From assembly GCA_033856195.1 (NCBI GenBank), contig JAWVFL010000013.1, forward strand, positions 1-11,927: a stretch of 11,927 nucleotides of DNA. Direction: 5' to 3'. Made by a program: the position numbers and the translations under genes. This stretch comes from VRUE01 sp033856195 (lineage in GTDB: Bacteria; Actinomycetota; Thermoleophilia; Solirubrobacterales; 70-9). Below the pieces are notes generated by a model. The model had not been told where the DNA came from. It ran no database searches and saw only the letters and a list, made by a program, of their open reading frames with translations. Below, piece after piece: positions 5,828 through 11,927 of this stretch (its first letter is position 1; every line of letters starts with the position of its first letter).

Positions 5828-6541
5828 TCAACGACCGTAACGGTCGTTCGATAGAACCAATTGCTCCGGGATCGTCGCCCGCGGCGGCGGCGCCGGATCG
5901 GCCCGCACGGAAACCGTCTCGGCGACACTGCGCGAGACCTGGTGCGTGCCCTCAGGGGAGGCGATCGTGACGCCCTCCTCGCCGGAGCTCTGGACTGTGC
6001 CCTCCAAGCCCGGATCGAGCCCAGCGTCCTTGAGGTAGTGGAGCAGTTCCTCGGCCTCGTTCTCGAAGCGCAGCACGTGGACCTTGGCACCGGGCTCGAC
6101 GTCGGAGAGCAGAGAGCCCTGCTCGCGGGCGCCCTCGACGATCGGGTGGCCGTGGGGGCAGGTCGTCGCGTCGCCGATCGCGGCTCGCATCCGCTCCTCC
6201 AGCACCGGCGACATCGCGTGCTCGATCCGCTCGGCCTCCTCGTGCACCTCGTCCCAGGGGATGCCGAGCACGTCGGTGAGGAAGCGCTCGATCATGCGGT
6301 GGCGGCGGACGATGTGGCTGGCGTGCTCGCGACCCGAGGCGGTGAAGTCGAGCGACTTGTCCGGCTTGCGCTCGACGTAGCCATCGTCGGTGAGGCGGCC
6401 GATCATCTCGTGCACGGTCGGCGGCGACAGCTGCATCGCGCGGGCGATGTTGGCGCCGGTCATCGGCAGCCCGGCCTCCTCCAGCCAGAACATGATCTCC
6501 AGGTACTCCTGCTCGGCTACCGTCGCGGTGTCCTGCGACAA
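5828..6541 (-). CDS. DtxR/MntR-family metal-dependent repressor, manganese-type ligand set, with C-terminal SH3-like domain
   Basis: This 237-residue protein has the DtxR order: winged helix-turn-helix (about 5-66, recognition region LSPPTVHEMIGRLTDDGYVER), metal-binding dimerisation domain (about 67-145) and a FeoA/SH3-like domain (about 148-215). Aligned by eye with DtxR and Bacillus MntR, the ligands are Glu12 and Glu15 (EYLEIMF), His81 (RRHRMIE), Glu104, Glu107 and His108 (AERIEHAM). The DtxR/IdeR Met and Cys ligands are both replaced by Glu, as in MntR, so manganese is the more likely effector; actinobacterial SirR/MntR proteins with an SH3 domain are the nearest known type. The start is TTG at 6541, supported by GGAAGGAG six bases upstream; the next Met (17) would cut into the DNA-binding domain. 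It converges with the anti-sigma gene, four bases apart. A palindrome in its promoter is a candidate autoregulatory operator. Confidence 0.93.
   Translation of the reverse strand: MSQDTATVAEQEYLEIMFWLEEAGLPMTGANIARAMQLSPPTVHEMIGRLTDDGYVERKPDKSLDFTASGREHASHIVRRHRMIERFLTDVLGIPWDEVHEEAERIEHAMSPVLEERMRAAIGDATTCPHGHPIVEGAREQGSLLSDVEPGAKVHVLRFENEAEELLHYLKDAGLDPGLEGTVQSSGEEGVTIASPEGTHQVSRSVAETVSVRADPAPPPRATIPEQLVLSNDRYGR
5830..5848. repeat. 19-bp palindrome (9-1-9) across the end of the metal-regulator gene
   Basis: AACGACCGT, one central A, then its exact reverse complement ACGGTCGTT. It encodes the last residues (Asn-Asp-Arg-Tyr-Gly-Arg) of the DtxR/MntR-like protein and begins seven bases after the anti-sigma stop codon. 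As RNA it can fold into a seven-base-pair stem with a GTAAC loop, on either strand, which suits a bidirectional terminator between convergent genes, though the T-tracts after it are weak. The 9-1-9 geometry also equals that of DtxR/IdeR operators, but the sequence does not resemble their known consensus. Confidence 0.6.
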
Positions 6542-6566
6542 AAGGCGCTCCTTCCGGGGGTTGAGT

Positions 6567-6587
6567 TCGGGTGCGGACCCGATACTA
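6567..6587 (-). promoter_or_regulatory. Putative promoter and operator of the metal-regulator gene
   Basis: On the minus strand TAGTAT (6587-6582) fits a -10 box. Overlapping its downstream edge is TCGGGT-GCGG-ACCCGA (6567-6582), a 16-bp palindrome with six-base arms that would cover the transcription start at about 6575. The resulting leader of roughly 30 bases contains the GGAAGGAG Shine-Dalgarno (6555-6548) and ends at the TTG start. A repressor site in this place would block transcription, so autoregulation by the metal regulator is a reasonable guess. No -35 box is evident. Confidence 0.45.
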
Positions 6588-6636
6588 GCCCGCGCGGATC
6601 GCCCGCCCGCCGCGGCTTCCGCACGGGGGTGCGGGT

Positions 6637-6642
6637 TAGGCT
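6637..6642 (+). promoter_or_regulatory. Putative -10 box of the cupin epimerase gene
   Basis: TAGGCT lies seven bases before the ATG at 6650, with no Shine-Dalgarno in the interval, pointing to a leaderless transcript. The hexamer equals the one before the aminotransferase gene. This spacing is also the main reason for choosing 6650 as the start inside a longer open frame. The divergent regulator promoter is about 50 bases to the left. Confidence 0.5.
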
Positions 6643-6649
6643 TGCGGGC

Positions 6650-7246
6650 ATGGGGAGAGACGTCGAACGCGCCGGCGGGCCCGACTGGGGCGGTGCTGCA
6701 CCAGAGCTGCGCCGGCTCGGCCTTGACGGCTCAGCGCCCGGCGACGAGCCGCGCAAGGACTTTCAGCTCGCGACCCAGGAGGGCGCTCGCCGCGAGCCGA
6801 TCGACGGGGTGCGGATACGCGAGGCACGCACGATCCCGGACGACCGCGGCACGGTCTGCGTCGCCTATGACCCGCGCTGGGGCTTCACCGAGGAGCCGAT
6901 GGTCTACTGCTACGAGGTGACGATCCGTCCCGGTGTCGTCAAGGGCTGGATCCTCCACGAGACCTATGACGACCGCCTGTTCCTGGCGGCGGGGACGGCT
7001 CGCTGGGTGCTCTTCGACGAGCGGCCCGACTCGCCGACGCGAGGGAAGCTCAGCGAGCTCTTCTTCGACGCGCACCACCGCAGCCTGCTGCGCATCCCGC
7101 GCGGCGTCTGGCACGCCGTGCAGAACGTCGGCACGACGGACTCGCGGATGATCAATTTCCCGACTGAGCCCTATGACTACGAGAACCCCGACAAGACGCG
7201 GCTGCCGCTCGACACCGATCGAATCCCCTATCGCTTCGAGCGCTGA
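6650..7246 (+). CDS. dTDP-4-dehydrorhamnose 3,5-epimerase-like cupin (RmlC family)
   Basis: This 198-residue protein belongs to the RmlC-like cupins that epimerise nucleotide-linked keto-sugars. The conserved core runs from about residue 50 to the end: VRIREARTIPDDRG, then the beta-strand EVTIRPGVVKGWILHETYDDRLFLAAGTARWVLFD with Lys98 and His103 in the place of the RmlC active-site basic residues, SPTRGKL, and LLRIPRGVWHAVQNVG, the usual second cupin motif. The ending, PDKTRLPLDTDRIPYRF, resembles sugar epimerase relatives in other actinobacteria. The first 50 residues are variable, Gly/Ala/Arg-rich and could be overextended; the open frame reaches back to 5861 but that part is antisense to the regulator gene. 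A glycosyltransferase follows six bases after the stop, so a role in surface glycan synthesis is likely. No rmlA, rmlB or rmlD is nearby, so the exact substrate is open. Confidence 0.82.
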   Translation: MGRDVERAGGPDWGGAAPELRRLGLDGSAPGDEPRKDFQLATQEGARREPIDGVRIREARTIPDDRGTVCVAYDPRWGFTEEPMVYCYEVTIRPGVVKGWILHETYDDRLFLAAGTARWVLFDERPDSPTRGKLSELFFDAHHRSLLRIPRGVWHAVQNVGTTDSRMINFPTEPYDYENPDKTRLPLDTDRIPYRFER

Positions 7247-7252
7247 GCGCCG

Positions 7253-8173
7253 GTGAGCGCTGCCGCGCCGGCCTGGCGCCGTGCGAGTGGGATCGCGAGG
7301 GCGGCGTCGAACGCCCTGCGAGCGGCGCCGGCGGTGGCCGATCCGCCCCTCGTCAGTGTCGTGATCGCGACCTACAACTGGTCGGAGGTGCTGCGCTGGG
7401 CGATCCGCTCCGTGCGGCGACAGGCCTACCCCCGCTGGGAGCTGATCGTCGTCGGGGACCGCTGCACGGACGACTCCGAGGCGGTGGTCGGGTCCTTCGG
7501 CGACGCGCGGATCCGCTGGCACAACCGCGAGCGCAACGCGGGCAGCCAGTCGCTGCCCAACAACGACGGCATCGCGATTGCGCGTGGTGAGTTGATCGCC
7601 TACCTCGGCCACGACGATCTCTGGACCCCGGACCACCTGACCCACTTGGTCGCCGCCCAGCAACGCGCCGACGCCGACGTCTGCTTCTCGCTCAGCGAGG
7701 TGATCGGGCCGCCCGCCAGCGGGATGCGGAACGTCTCCGGCTTCAAGCCCGGCGGCTATCGCGGCGGTCACCTGCCGCCCAGCTCGGTCCTGCACCGCCG
7801 CGCCCTGGTCGAGCGCATCGGCGAGTGGCGCGACTATCGGGAGATCGAGCTGCCGCCGGATACCGAGTTCCTCGAGCGGGCCCTCGGCGCGGGCGCCTCG
7901 TTCGCCTCTTCGTGGGCGCTGACGGCGTTCAAGCTGCCCTCGGCGATGCGCCGCAACTCATATGTCGAGCGGCGCTGCGACGAGCAGCAGGCGCTGGCGC
8001 TGCGGATGGACCGCGAGCGGGCCTTCCAGCTGCGCGAGCTGGGCCGCGCCGTCGTCAGCCGCGCTCGCCACCCGCGCAGCGACCCCAACCGCTTCGCGCC
8101 GCAGGTCGAGCCGGGCAGCGGGCCGGGCGCCTACGTGCGCGCGGCACGTCGCGTCCGCGGTCTCGATCCGTAG
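7253..8173 (+). CDS. Family 2 glycosyltransferase
   Basis: The 306-residue product has a GT-A fold of the GT2 type. After a basic, variable N-terminus (1-30) come LVSVVIATYNWSEVLRWAIRSV (33-54), the LIVVGDRCTDD nucleotide-binding segment (Asp69), NRERNAGSQSLPNNDGI, and AYLGHDDLW with Asp121-Asp122, the DxD-like metal site. The region after 130 holds the acceptor-binding half, with ELPPDTEFLERAL near 204-216 probably supplying the catalytic acid/base position. No membrane segment is seen, so it should act at the cytoplasmic face. The start is GTG at 7253, six bases after the epimerase stop; no better start exists and the Shine-Dalgarno is weak, so coupling to the upstream gene is likely. The donor and acceptor sugars cannot be read from the sequence. 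Confidence 0.88.
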   Translation: MSAAAPAWRRASGIARAASNALRAAPAVADPPLVSVVIATYNWSEVLRWAIRSVRRQAYPRWELIVVGDRCTDDSEAVVGSFGDARIRWHNRERNAGSQSLPNNDGIAIARGELIAYLGHDDLWTPDHLTHLVAAQQRADADVCFSLSEVIGPPASGMRNVSGFKPGGYRGGHLPPSSVLHRRALVERIGEWRDYREIELPPDTEFLERALGAGASFASSWALTAFKLPSAMRRNSYVERRCDEQQALALRMDRERAFQLRELGRAVVSRARHPRSDPNRFAPQVEPGSGPGAYVRAARRVRGLDP

Positions 8174-8177
8174 TTGG

Positions 8178-8208
8178 GCGGCGCCTGAGTCGGCTCGGCT
8201 AGCGCCGC
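8178..8208. terminator. Weak hairpin between convergent glycosyltransferase and HAD genes
   Basis: GCGGCGC (8178-8184) and GCGCCGC (8202-8208) are perfect seven-base complements separated by 17 bases. The second arm lies inside the last codons of the HAD gene, whose stop is at 8199-8201. Position between two converging genes suits a shared terminator, but there is no T-run and such GC-only stems arise easily in DNA of this composition. Confidence 0.3.
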
Positions 8209-9014
8209 TCGACAAGGGTCGAGACGATCGCCTCGTAGAAGCCCTCGCCCATCGCCCCCTCGGTGACCGTGACGTTGTCCCAGGCGCCGAGCGCGGCGCG
8301 CAGGCCGGGGTCGCGCTCGGGCCCGTTGGCGACGACGAAGAAGCGGCCGACCGCGGCGGCAACCTCGAGGTCCTCGACCGAGTCGCCGACGGCGATGCAG
8401 TCGGCGGGGTCATAGCCGCGGACACGGGCGTGGGCGGCTACGGCGCCGGCCTTGCTGACCAGCTTGGGGACGAGGTGGTAGGCGTGGGTGGGCCCCTCGA
8501 TAGCGGGCATCTCACGGCCGATCGCGCCGTTGTCGAGCAGGCGCAGGTCGTCGTGGCCGTGCTCCTCCAGCAGCCGGTTGGCCTCCTCGACATCGACCTT
8601 GCCGCGGAAGAGGTGGGAGAGGACGCGACCGTGGTGCCAGGGCGCGTGGTACTCGAGCCGCCCCTCGAAGTGCTCGAAGAGCATCTTCGGAATGCCGCGC
8701 TGCTCGATCCTCTCGTAGACGGTGCCGTCCTCGTCGGGGACCATCTCGCCGGTCATCAAGGTCGTCTCGCCGTCGATCGCGAAGGCGCAGCCGGCCTCGT
8801 AGATGTAGGAGGTCTGGCCCATCAGGCGGGCGGCCTCGTGCACCTGGGGCTCGCGCCGGCCGGACATGATCACGACCTCGACCCCGGCCCGGTGGCACGC
8901 CTCGAGCCCCCGCGACTGAGCCAGCGAGAAGTTGCCCTCGGCGTCGCGGAACAGCGAGCTGCCCTTGCCGAGCAGGGTGCCGTCGAGGTCGGTGTAGACG
9001 CATCGCAGTGCCAT
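8199..9014 (-). CDS. HAD-superfamily hydrolase (Cof/MPGP-like, class IIB cap)
   Basis: This 271-residue cytoplasmic enzyme is probably a phosphatase. The four HAD motifs are present: I, YTDLDGTL with nucleophile Asp9 and acid/base Asp11; II, Ser51 in VIMSGR; III, a lysine in KLVSKAGAV (Lys188 best placed); IV, GDSVEDLEVA with Asp211 and Asp215. The long insert between motifs II and III (about 85-180) is the cap region typical of the IIB group, which includes Cof-type sugar phosphatases, sucrose-phosphatase and mannosyl-3-phosphoglycerate phosphatase. The cap contains several His and Trp (HAPWHHGR) and decides substrate; I cannot assign it. ATG 9014 is separated by only 23 bases from the divergent folP start, and both appear to be driven from one symmetric -10 region. 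Its 3' end converges with the glycosyltransferase. Confidence 0.9.
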   Translation of the reverse strand: MALRCVYTDLDGTLLGKGSSLFRDAEGNFSLAQSRGLEACHRAGVEVVIMSGRREPQVHEAARLMGQTSYIYEAGCAFAIDGETTLMTGEMVPDEDGTVYERIEQRGIPKMLFEHFEGRLEYHAPWHHGRVLSHLFRGKVDVEEANRLLEEHGHDDLRLLDNGAIGREMPAIEGPTHAYHLVPKLVSKAGAVAAHARVRGYDPADCIAVGDSVEDLEVAAAVGRFFVVANGPERDPGLRAALGAWDNVTVTEGAMGEGFYEAIVSTLVERR

Positions 9015-9024
9015 GGTGCGGTCG

Positions 9025-9033
9025 CTACGGTAG
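9025..9033. promoter_or_regulatory. Symmetric divergent -10 region between the HAD gene and folP
   Basis: CTACGGTAG reads as TACGGT on the plus strand (9026-9031) and TACCGT on the minus strand (9032-9027), so the same base pairs give a TANNNT box in both directions. The plus-strand box ends six bases before the folP ATG, which would start a leaderless transcript. The minus-strand box ends about twelve bases before the HAD ATG, giving a leader of only a few bases. No Shine-Dalgarno is visible for either gene, in agreement with leaderless starts. Confidence 0.5.
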
Positions 9034-9037
9034 CCGG

Positions 9038-9886
9038 ATGAGCTGGCGACTCGCCGATCGCGCTCTCGACCTGGCCCAGCCGCTCGCCGCCGGGATCGTC
9101 AACGTCACCGCCGACTCGATGTTCGAGGGGGCGCGCAGCGTCACGCCGCAGCGGGCGATCGCCGATGGGCTGGCGCTGGTCGAGGCCGGGTTCGACATGC
9201 TCGACGTCGGGGCGGTGGCGGCGAAAAGCGGCCCGCCGGTGCCGGCCGAGGTCGAGGCCGCGGCGCTGGCGCCGACGATCGAGGGCTTGGTGGCCTCGGG
9301 CGTGCCGGTCTCGGCCGACACCTTCTCGGTCGAGGTGGCGCGACAGGCTCTCGATGCGGGCGCGGTGGCGGTAAACGACATCTCCGGCGGCTCGAAGGAG
9401 ATGCTCGAGCTGGTCGCCGAGCGCGGCTGCGGTTATGTGCTGATGCACATCGAGGGACCGCCCCGGGCCGACCGGCCGGCGCGCGAGTACGGCGACGTGG
9501 TCGACCACCTCAAGCGGTGGTTCGGGGGGAGAGTCGAGCAGGCTCGCGGCCTTGGCGTCGCCGAGGAGCAGATCGCCATCGACCCGGGACTCGACTTCGA
9601 CCTCACCACCGAGCAGGATCTCGAGATCCTGCGCCGCCTGCCGGAGCTGCGCGCGCTAGGGCTGCCGCTCTACGTCTCGCTCTCGCGCAAGGATTTCATC
9701 GGCGCCGTGCTGGCGGGGTCGTGGGAGCAGCGGCTGCCTCCTGGCGAGCGCGAGTGGGGAACGGTCGCCGCGGTGGCGCTCGCGGTCCGCGGCGGCGCCG
9801 ACGTCCTGCGCATCCACGATCGCAGCTCGTTGCAGGCAATGCGGGTGGCGGGACGCATCGCACGGCCGGTGCGGAGCACCGCCTGA
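9038..9886 (+). CDS. folP: Dihydropteroate synthase-like protein with divergent pABA/sulfonamide loop
   Basis: The 282-residue TIM-barrel protein belongs to the dihydropteroate synthase family, which joins pABA to hydroxymethyl-pterin pyrophosphate in folate synthesis. Pterin-site residues are kept: Asn22 in IVNVTADS, Asp94 in ADTFS, Asn113-Asp114 in VNDISGG, Asp182 in IDPG, Lys218 in LSRKDFIG, and Arg258/His260 in LRIHD. Two parts depart from the norm. The usual N-V-T-P-D-S is N-V-T-A-D-S, and loop 2, normally D-x-G-G/A-E-S-T-R-P-G, is DVGAVAAKSGPP (56-67), without the Ser-Thr-Arg that contacts pABA and sulfonamides. After IDPG the usual G-F-G-K is also replaced. It may be the sole folP of a divergent clade or a paralogue. 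ATG 9038 is preferred over an in-frame GTG at 9008 because it follows a -10 box at leaderless spacing and the GTG lies inside the divergent gene. Its stop overlaps the helicase start. Confidence 0.85.
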   Translation: MSWRLADRALDLAQPLAAGIVNVTADSMFEGARSVTPQRAIADGLALVEAGFDMLDVGAVAAKSGPPVPAEVEAAALAPTIEGLVASGVPVSADTFSVEVARQALDAGAVAVNDISGGSKEMLELVAERGCGYVLMHIEGPPRADRPAREYGDVVDHLKRWFGGRVEQARGLGVAEEQIAIDPGLDFDLTTEQDLEILRRLPELRALGLPLYVSLSRKDFIGAVLAGSWEQRLPPGEREWGTVAAVALAVRGGADVLRIHDRSSLQAMRVAGRIARPVRSTA

Positions 9887-11927
9887 TGGCAAAGAGCCTG
9901 CTCGAGGCGCCCTGGTCGGTTGCGATCGACCCGGCGCATCGCGACGGTCGCATCGTCGCCGAGAGCAGCGAGGAGGAGCGCAAGGCGCGGCAGGTTTCTC
10001 TTCCCCGCTCCCTCGATCCCAGCTTCGTCGAGGCACTGCGGCGTGGCGGCATCGAGCGCCTCTACTCGCACCAGCGCGAGGCGCTCGAGGCCGCGGCCTC
10101 CTCGAACCTGGTGATCACCAGCGGCACCGCGTCCGGCAAGAGCCTCGCCTTCAACCTGCCGGTGCTCGACGGGATCGCTCGCGACTCAAAGCGCCGCGCC
10201 CTCTATCTCTATCCGACCAAGGCGCTGGCGCAGGACCAGGCGCGCAAGCTGGCGGCGCTGCGACCGCCGGGGCTGCGCGAGGCGATCTACGACGGCGACA
10301 CCCCGCGCGAAGAGCGCCCGGCGATTCGCCGCCGCAGCAACCTCATCCTCACCAACCCGGACATGCTGCACGTCGGCATCCTGCCCCACCACAAGAGCTG
10401 GGGCGACTTCCTCGCCAACCTCGGCTGGGTGGTGGTCGACGAGGCGCACACCTACCGCGGTGTCTTCGGCTCGCACGTCGCCAACGTGCTGCGGCGACTG
10501 CGCCGGGTGGCGCGGGCCTACGGTGGCGAGCCGCGCTTCCTGCTGGCCTCGGCGACGATCGCCAACCCGGTCGAGCTGGCCGAGGAGCTGGTCGGCACTC
10601 CCTTTGAGCTGATCGACGACGACGGCGCGCCGCGCAGCGGGCGGGAGATCACGATGTGGAACCCGCCGCTGATCGACAAGGCGACGGGAACGCGGCGCTC
10701 GGCGCTCGGCGAGGCCGCCGACCTGCTGGCCGAGCTGGTCTCCCACGGCGTGCGCACGATCTGCTTCCTGAAGAGCCGGCGCGGGATCGAGCTGATCCAG
10801 CGCTTCACCCGCGAATCGCTGGAGGCGCGCGGCAAGCCGGAGCTGGGGGCGCGGATCGCGCCCTACCGCGGCGGCTACACGGCGCAGCAGCGGCGCGAGA
10901 TCGAGGCGCGGCTCTCGGCCGGGGAGCTGCTCGCCGTGGTCGCAACCGATGCGCTGGAGCTGGGCATAGACATCGGCGAGCTCGACGCGGCGATCTGCGT
11001 CACCTTCCCCGGCACGGTCGCCAGCCTGCGCCAGATGTGGGGACGGGCGGGGCGGCGCCAGCGCGGGCTGGCCGTCTACGTCGCCGGCCAGGACGCCCTC
11101 GACCAGTTCTTCTGCCGCCATCCCGAGGAGTTCATCGGGCGGCCGGTCGAGGCGGCGATCCTCGACCATGCCAACGAGCAGATCGCCTCGCGGCACATGG
11201 TCGCGGCCGCATACGAGCTGCCGCTGGGCGAGGGGGACGCGGAGGTCTTCGGGCCGGACTGGCGCGAGCGGGCCGAGCGGCTCGTCGCCGCCGGGCAGCT
11301 GCGCCAGGCGGGTGGCCGCATCATGCCGCGCAGCAGCGAGTTCGTTGCCTCGAAGATCCCGCTGCGCTCGGCCTCGTCCGACTCGGTCGCGGTGATCGAG
11401 CGCGACTCGGGCGAGATGCTCGGCCTGGTCGAGTCCGAGCGCGCCTTCACCACGATCCATCCCGGCGCGATCTACCTCCACCTCGGCCGCTCCTACGAGG
11501 TCGAGCAGCTCGACGTGCAGGGGCGGCGGGCGATCGTCTCCCGCTTCGACGGCGACTGGTACACGCGGCCGAAGAAGGAGACCGAGATATACATCGAGCG
11601 GGTGCGCGAGCAGCGCACCACCGCCGGCGTCGAGCTGCACTTCGGCGAGGTCTCGGTGACCGAGCAGGTGATCGCCTACCAGCGGGTCTCGATCTCCGAC
11701 CAGGAGCCCTTCGACATCGTCGCGCTCGAGCTGCCCGAGCAGCAGTTCGTCACCCAGGCGCTCTGGTACGTGTTGCCCGAGCGGCTCAGCGGAGCCCTTC
11801 CCCCCGACGTCCTGCTCGGCTCCCTGCACGCGACCGAGCACGGCCAGATCGCGGTGCTGCCGCTGATCGCGATGTGCGACCGCTGGGACATCGGCGGCCT
11901 CTCGACCAACGTCCACTTCCAGACCGG
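9886..11927 (+). CDS. DEAD/DEAH-box SF2 helicase, MrfA/Hrq1-like with DUF1998 region, 3'-truncated
   Basis: About 680 codons are present and the frame is open at the right edge. The SF2 motifs are all visible: a Q-like YSHQREAL (residues 61-68), motif I TSGTASGKS with Lys85, motif II DEAH at 185-188, motif III SAT at 222-224, motif V TDALELGIDIGE from 354, and motif VI QMWGRAGRRQRG from 383. The later part includes the VPLRSASS-like and ERAFTTIHPGAIYLHLG segments of the Hrq1/MrfA group. The final visible stretch, HATEHGQIAVLPLIAMCDRWDIGG with Cys664, is the beginning of the DUF1998 (zinc-binding MZB) region, whose cysteines would lie beyond the edge. Bacillus MrfA is a 3'-5' helicase in mitomycin-lesion repair, so a DNA repair role is the best guess. 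The ATG shares its A with the folP stop (TGATG) and a GGAG lies nine bases upstream, indicating translational coupling. Confidence 0.93.
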   Translation, partial: MAKSLLEAPWSVAIDPAHRDGRIVAESSEEERKARQVSLPRSLDPSFVEALRRGGIERLYSHQREALEAAASSNLVITSGTASGKSLAFNLPVLDGIARDSKRRALYLYPTKALAQDQARKLAALRPPGLREAIYDGDTPREERPAIRRRSNLILTNPDMLHVGILPHHKSWGDFLANLGWVVVDEAHTYRGVFGSHVANVLRRLRRVARAYGGEPRFLLASATIANPVELAEELVGTPFELIDDDGAPRSGREITMWNPPLIDKATGTRRSALGEAADLLAELVSHGVRTICFLKSRRGIELIQRFTRESLEARGKPELGARIAPYRGGYTAQQRREIEARLSAGELLAVVATDALELGIDIGELDAAICVTFPGTVASLRQMWGRAGRRQRGLAVYVAGQDALDQFFCRHPEEFIGRPVEAAILDHANEQIASRHMVAAAYELPLGEGDAEVFGPDWRERAERLVAAGQLRQAGGRIMPRSSEFVASKIPLRSASSDSVAVIERDSGEMLGLVESERAFTTIHPGAIYLHLGRSYEVEQLDVQGRRAIVSRFDGDWYTRPKKETEIYIERVREQRTTAGVELHFGEVSVTEQVIAYQRVSISDQEPFDIVALELPEQQFVTQALWYVLPERLSGALPPDVLLGSLHATEHGQIAVLPLIAMCDRWDIGGLSTNVHFQT

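Noticed and set aside
5861..6649. N-terminal extension of the cupin epimerase frame
   Set aside because: It is antisense to the DtxR/MntR-like gene, and the -10 box immediately before 6650 marks the true start.
10186..11916. A 576-codon open frame on the minus strand
   Set aside because: It is exactly antisense to the helicase, whose plus-strand frame carries all SF2 motifs. Its translation is rich in Arg, Gly, Asp and Leu with no recognisable domain, as is usual for antisense frames in high-GC genes.
1..11927. CRISPR arrays, tRNA genes, riboswitches and insertion sequences
   Set aside because: Reading both strands showed no regularly spaced repeats, no cloverleaf with a conserved T-arm, no transposase motifs and no gene-free interval large enough for a typical riboswitch.

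Overview
The window reads as chromosomal DNA of a high-GC actinobacterium, probably class Thermoleophilia (Solirubrobacterales-like). This rests on very GC-rich third codon positions, several genes whose -10 box lies so close to the start codon that transcripts would be leaderless, an AbiEi/DUF559-type protein of a kind common in that group, and a SigK/RskA-type sigma pair. The lineage is an inference from gene content and style; there is no rRNA or tRNA gene to confirm it.

Layout, left to right. (1) The 3' nine-tenths of sucD (succinyl-CoA ligase alpha) runs in from the left edge. It ends in a long imperfect palindrome (821-934) that overlaps the last codons of a convergent gene. (2) That gene (919-1887, minus) encodes an AbiEi-like winged-helix domain followed by a DUF559 nuclease-like domain. 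Its Shine-Dalgarno and start codon sit in the loop of a perfect 17-bp inverted repeat. (3) A fold-type I PLP aminotransferase (1975-3078, plus) follows. (4) A four-gene plus-strand unit (3187-5823) carries two tandemly duplicated ferritin-like proteins, one an apparent Tat lipoprotein, then an ECF sigma factor and its membrane-bound zinc-type anti-sigma factor. (5) A convergent DtxR/MntR-family regulator (5828-6541, minus) has a manganese-type ligand set. (6) Divergent from it is a pair made of an RmlC-like cupin epimerase and a family 2 glycosyltransferase (6650-8173, plus). (7) A minus-strand HAD phosphatase (8199-9014) shares a nearly symmetric promoter with a divergent folP-like gene (9038-9886, plus). 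(8) folP overlaps by one base the start of a large MrfA/Hrq1-like DEAH helicase that runs off the right edge.

How the genes fit together. The ferritin-like/ECF/anti-sigma block looks like a self-contained envelope stress module for metal or oxidative stress, and the adjacent metal-responsive regulator fits that theme. The epimerase and glycosyltransferase suggest surface polysaccharide work. FolP and the helicase are translationally coupled although their roles (folate synthesis and DNA repair) are not obviously linked. The most unusual signals are the start-codon-in-loop hairpin of the AbiEi-like gene, the palindromic element at its 3' end, and the altered sulfonamide/pABA loop of FolP. No gene-free stretch exceeds about 110 bases. 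I saw no RNA genes, CRISPR arrays or insertion sequences.
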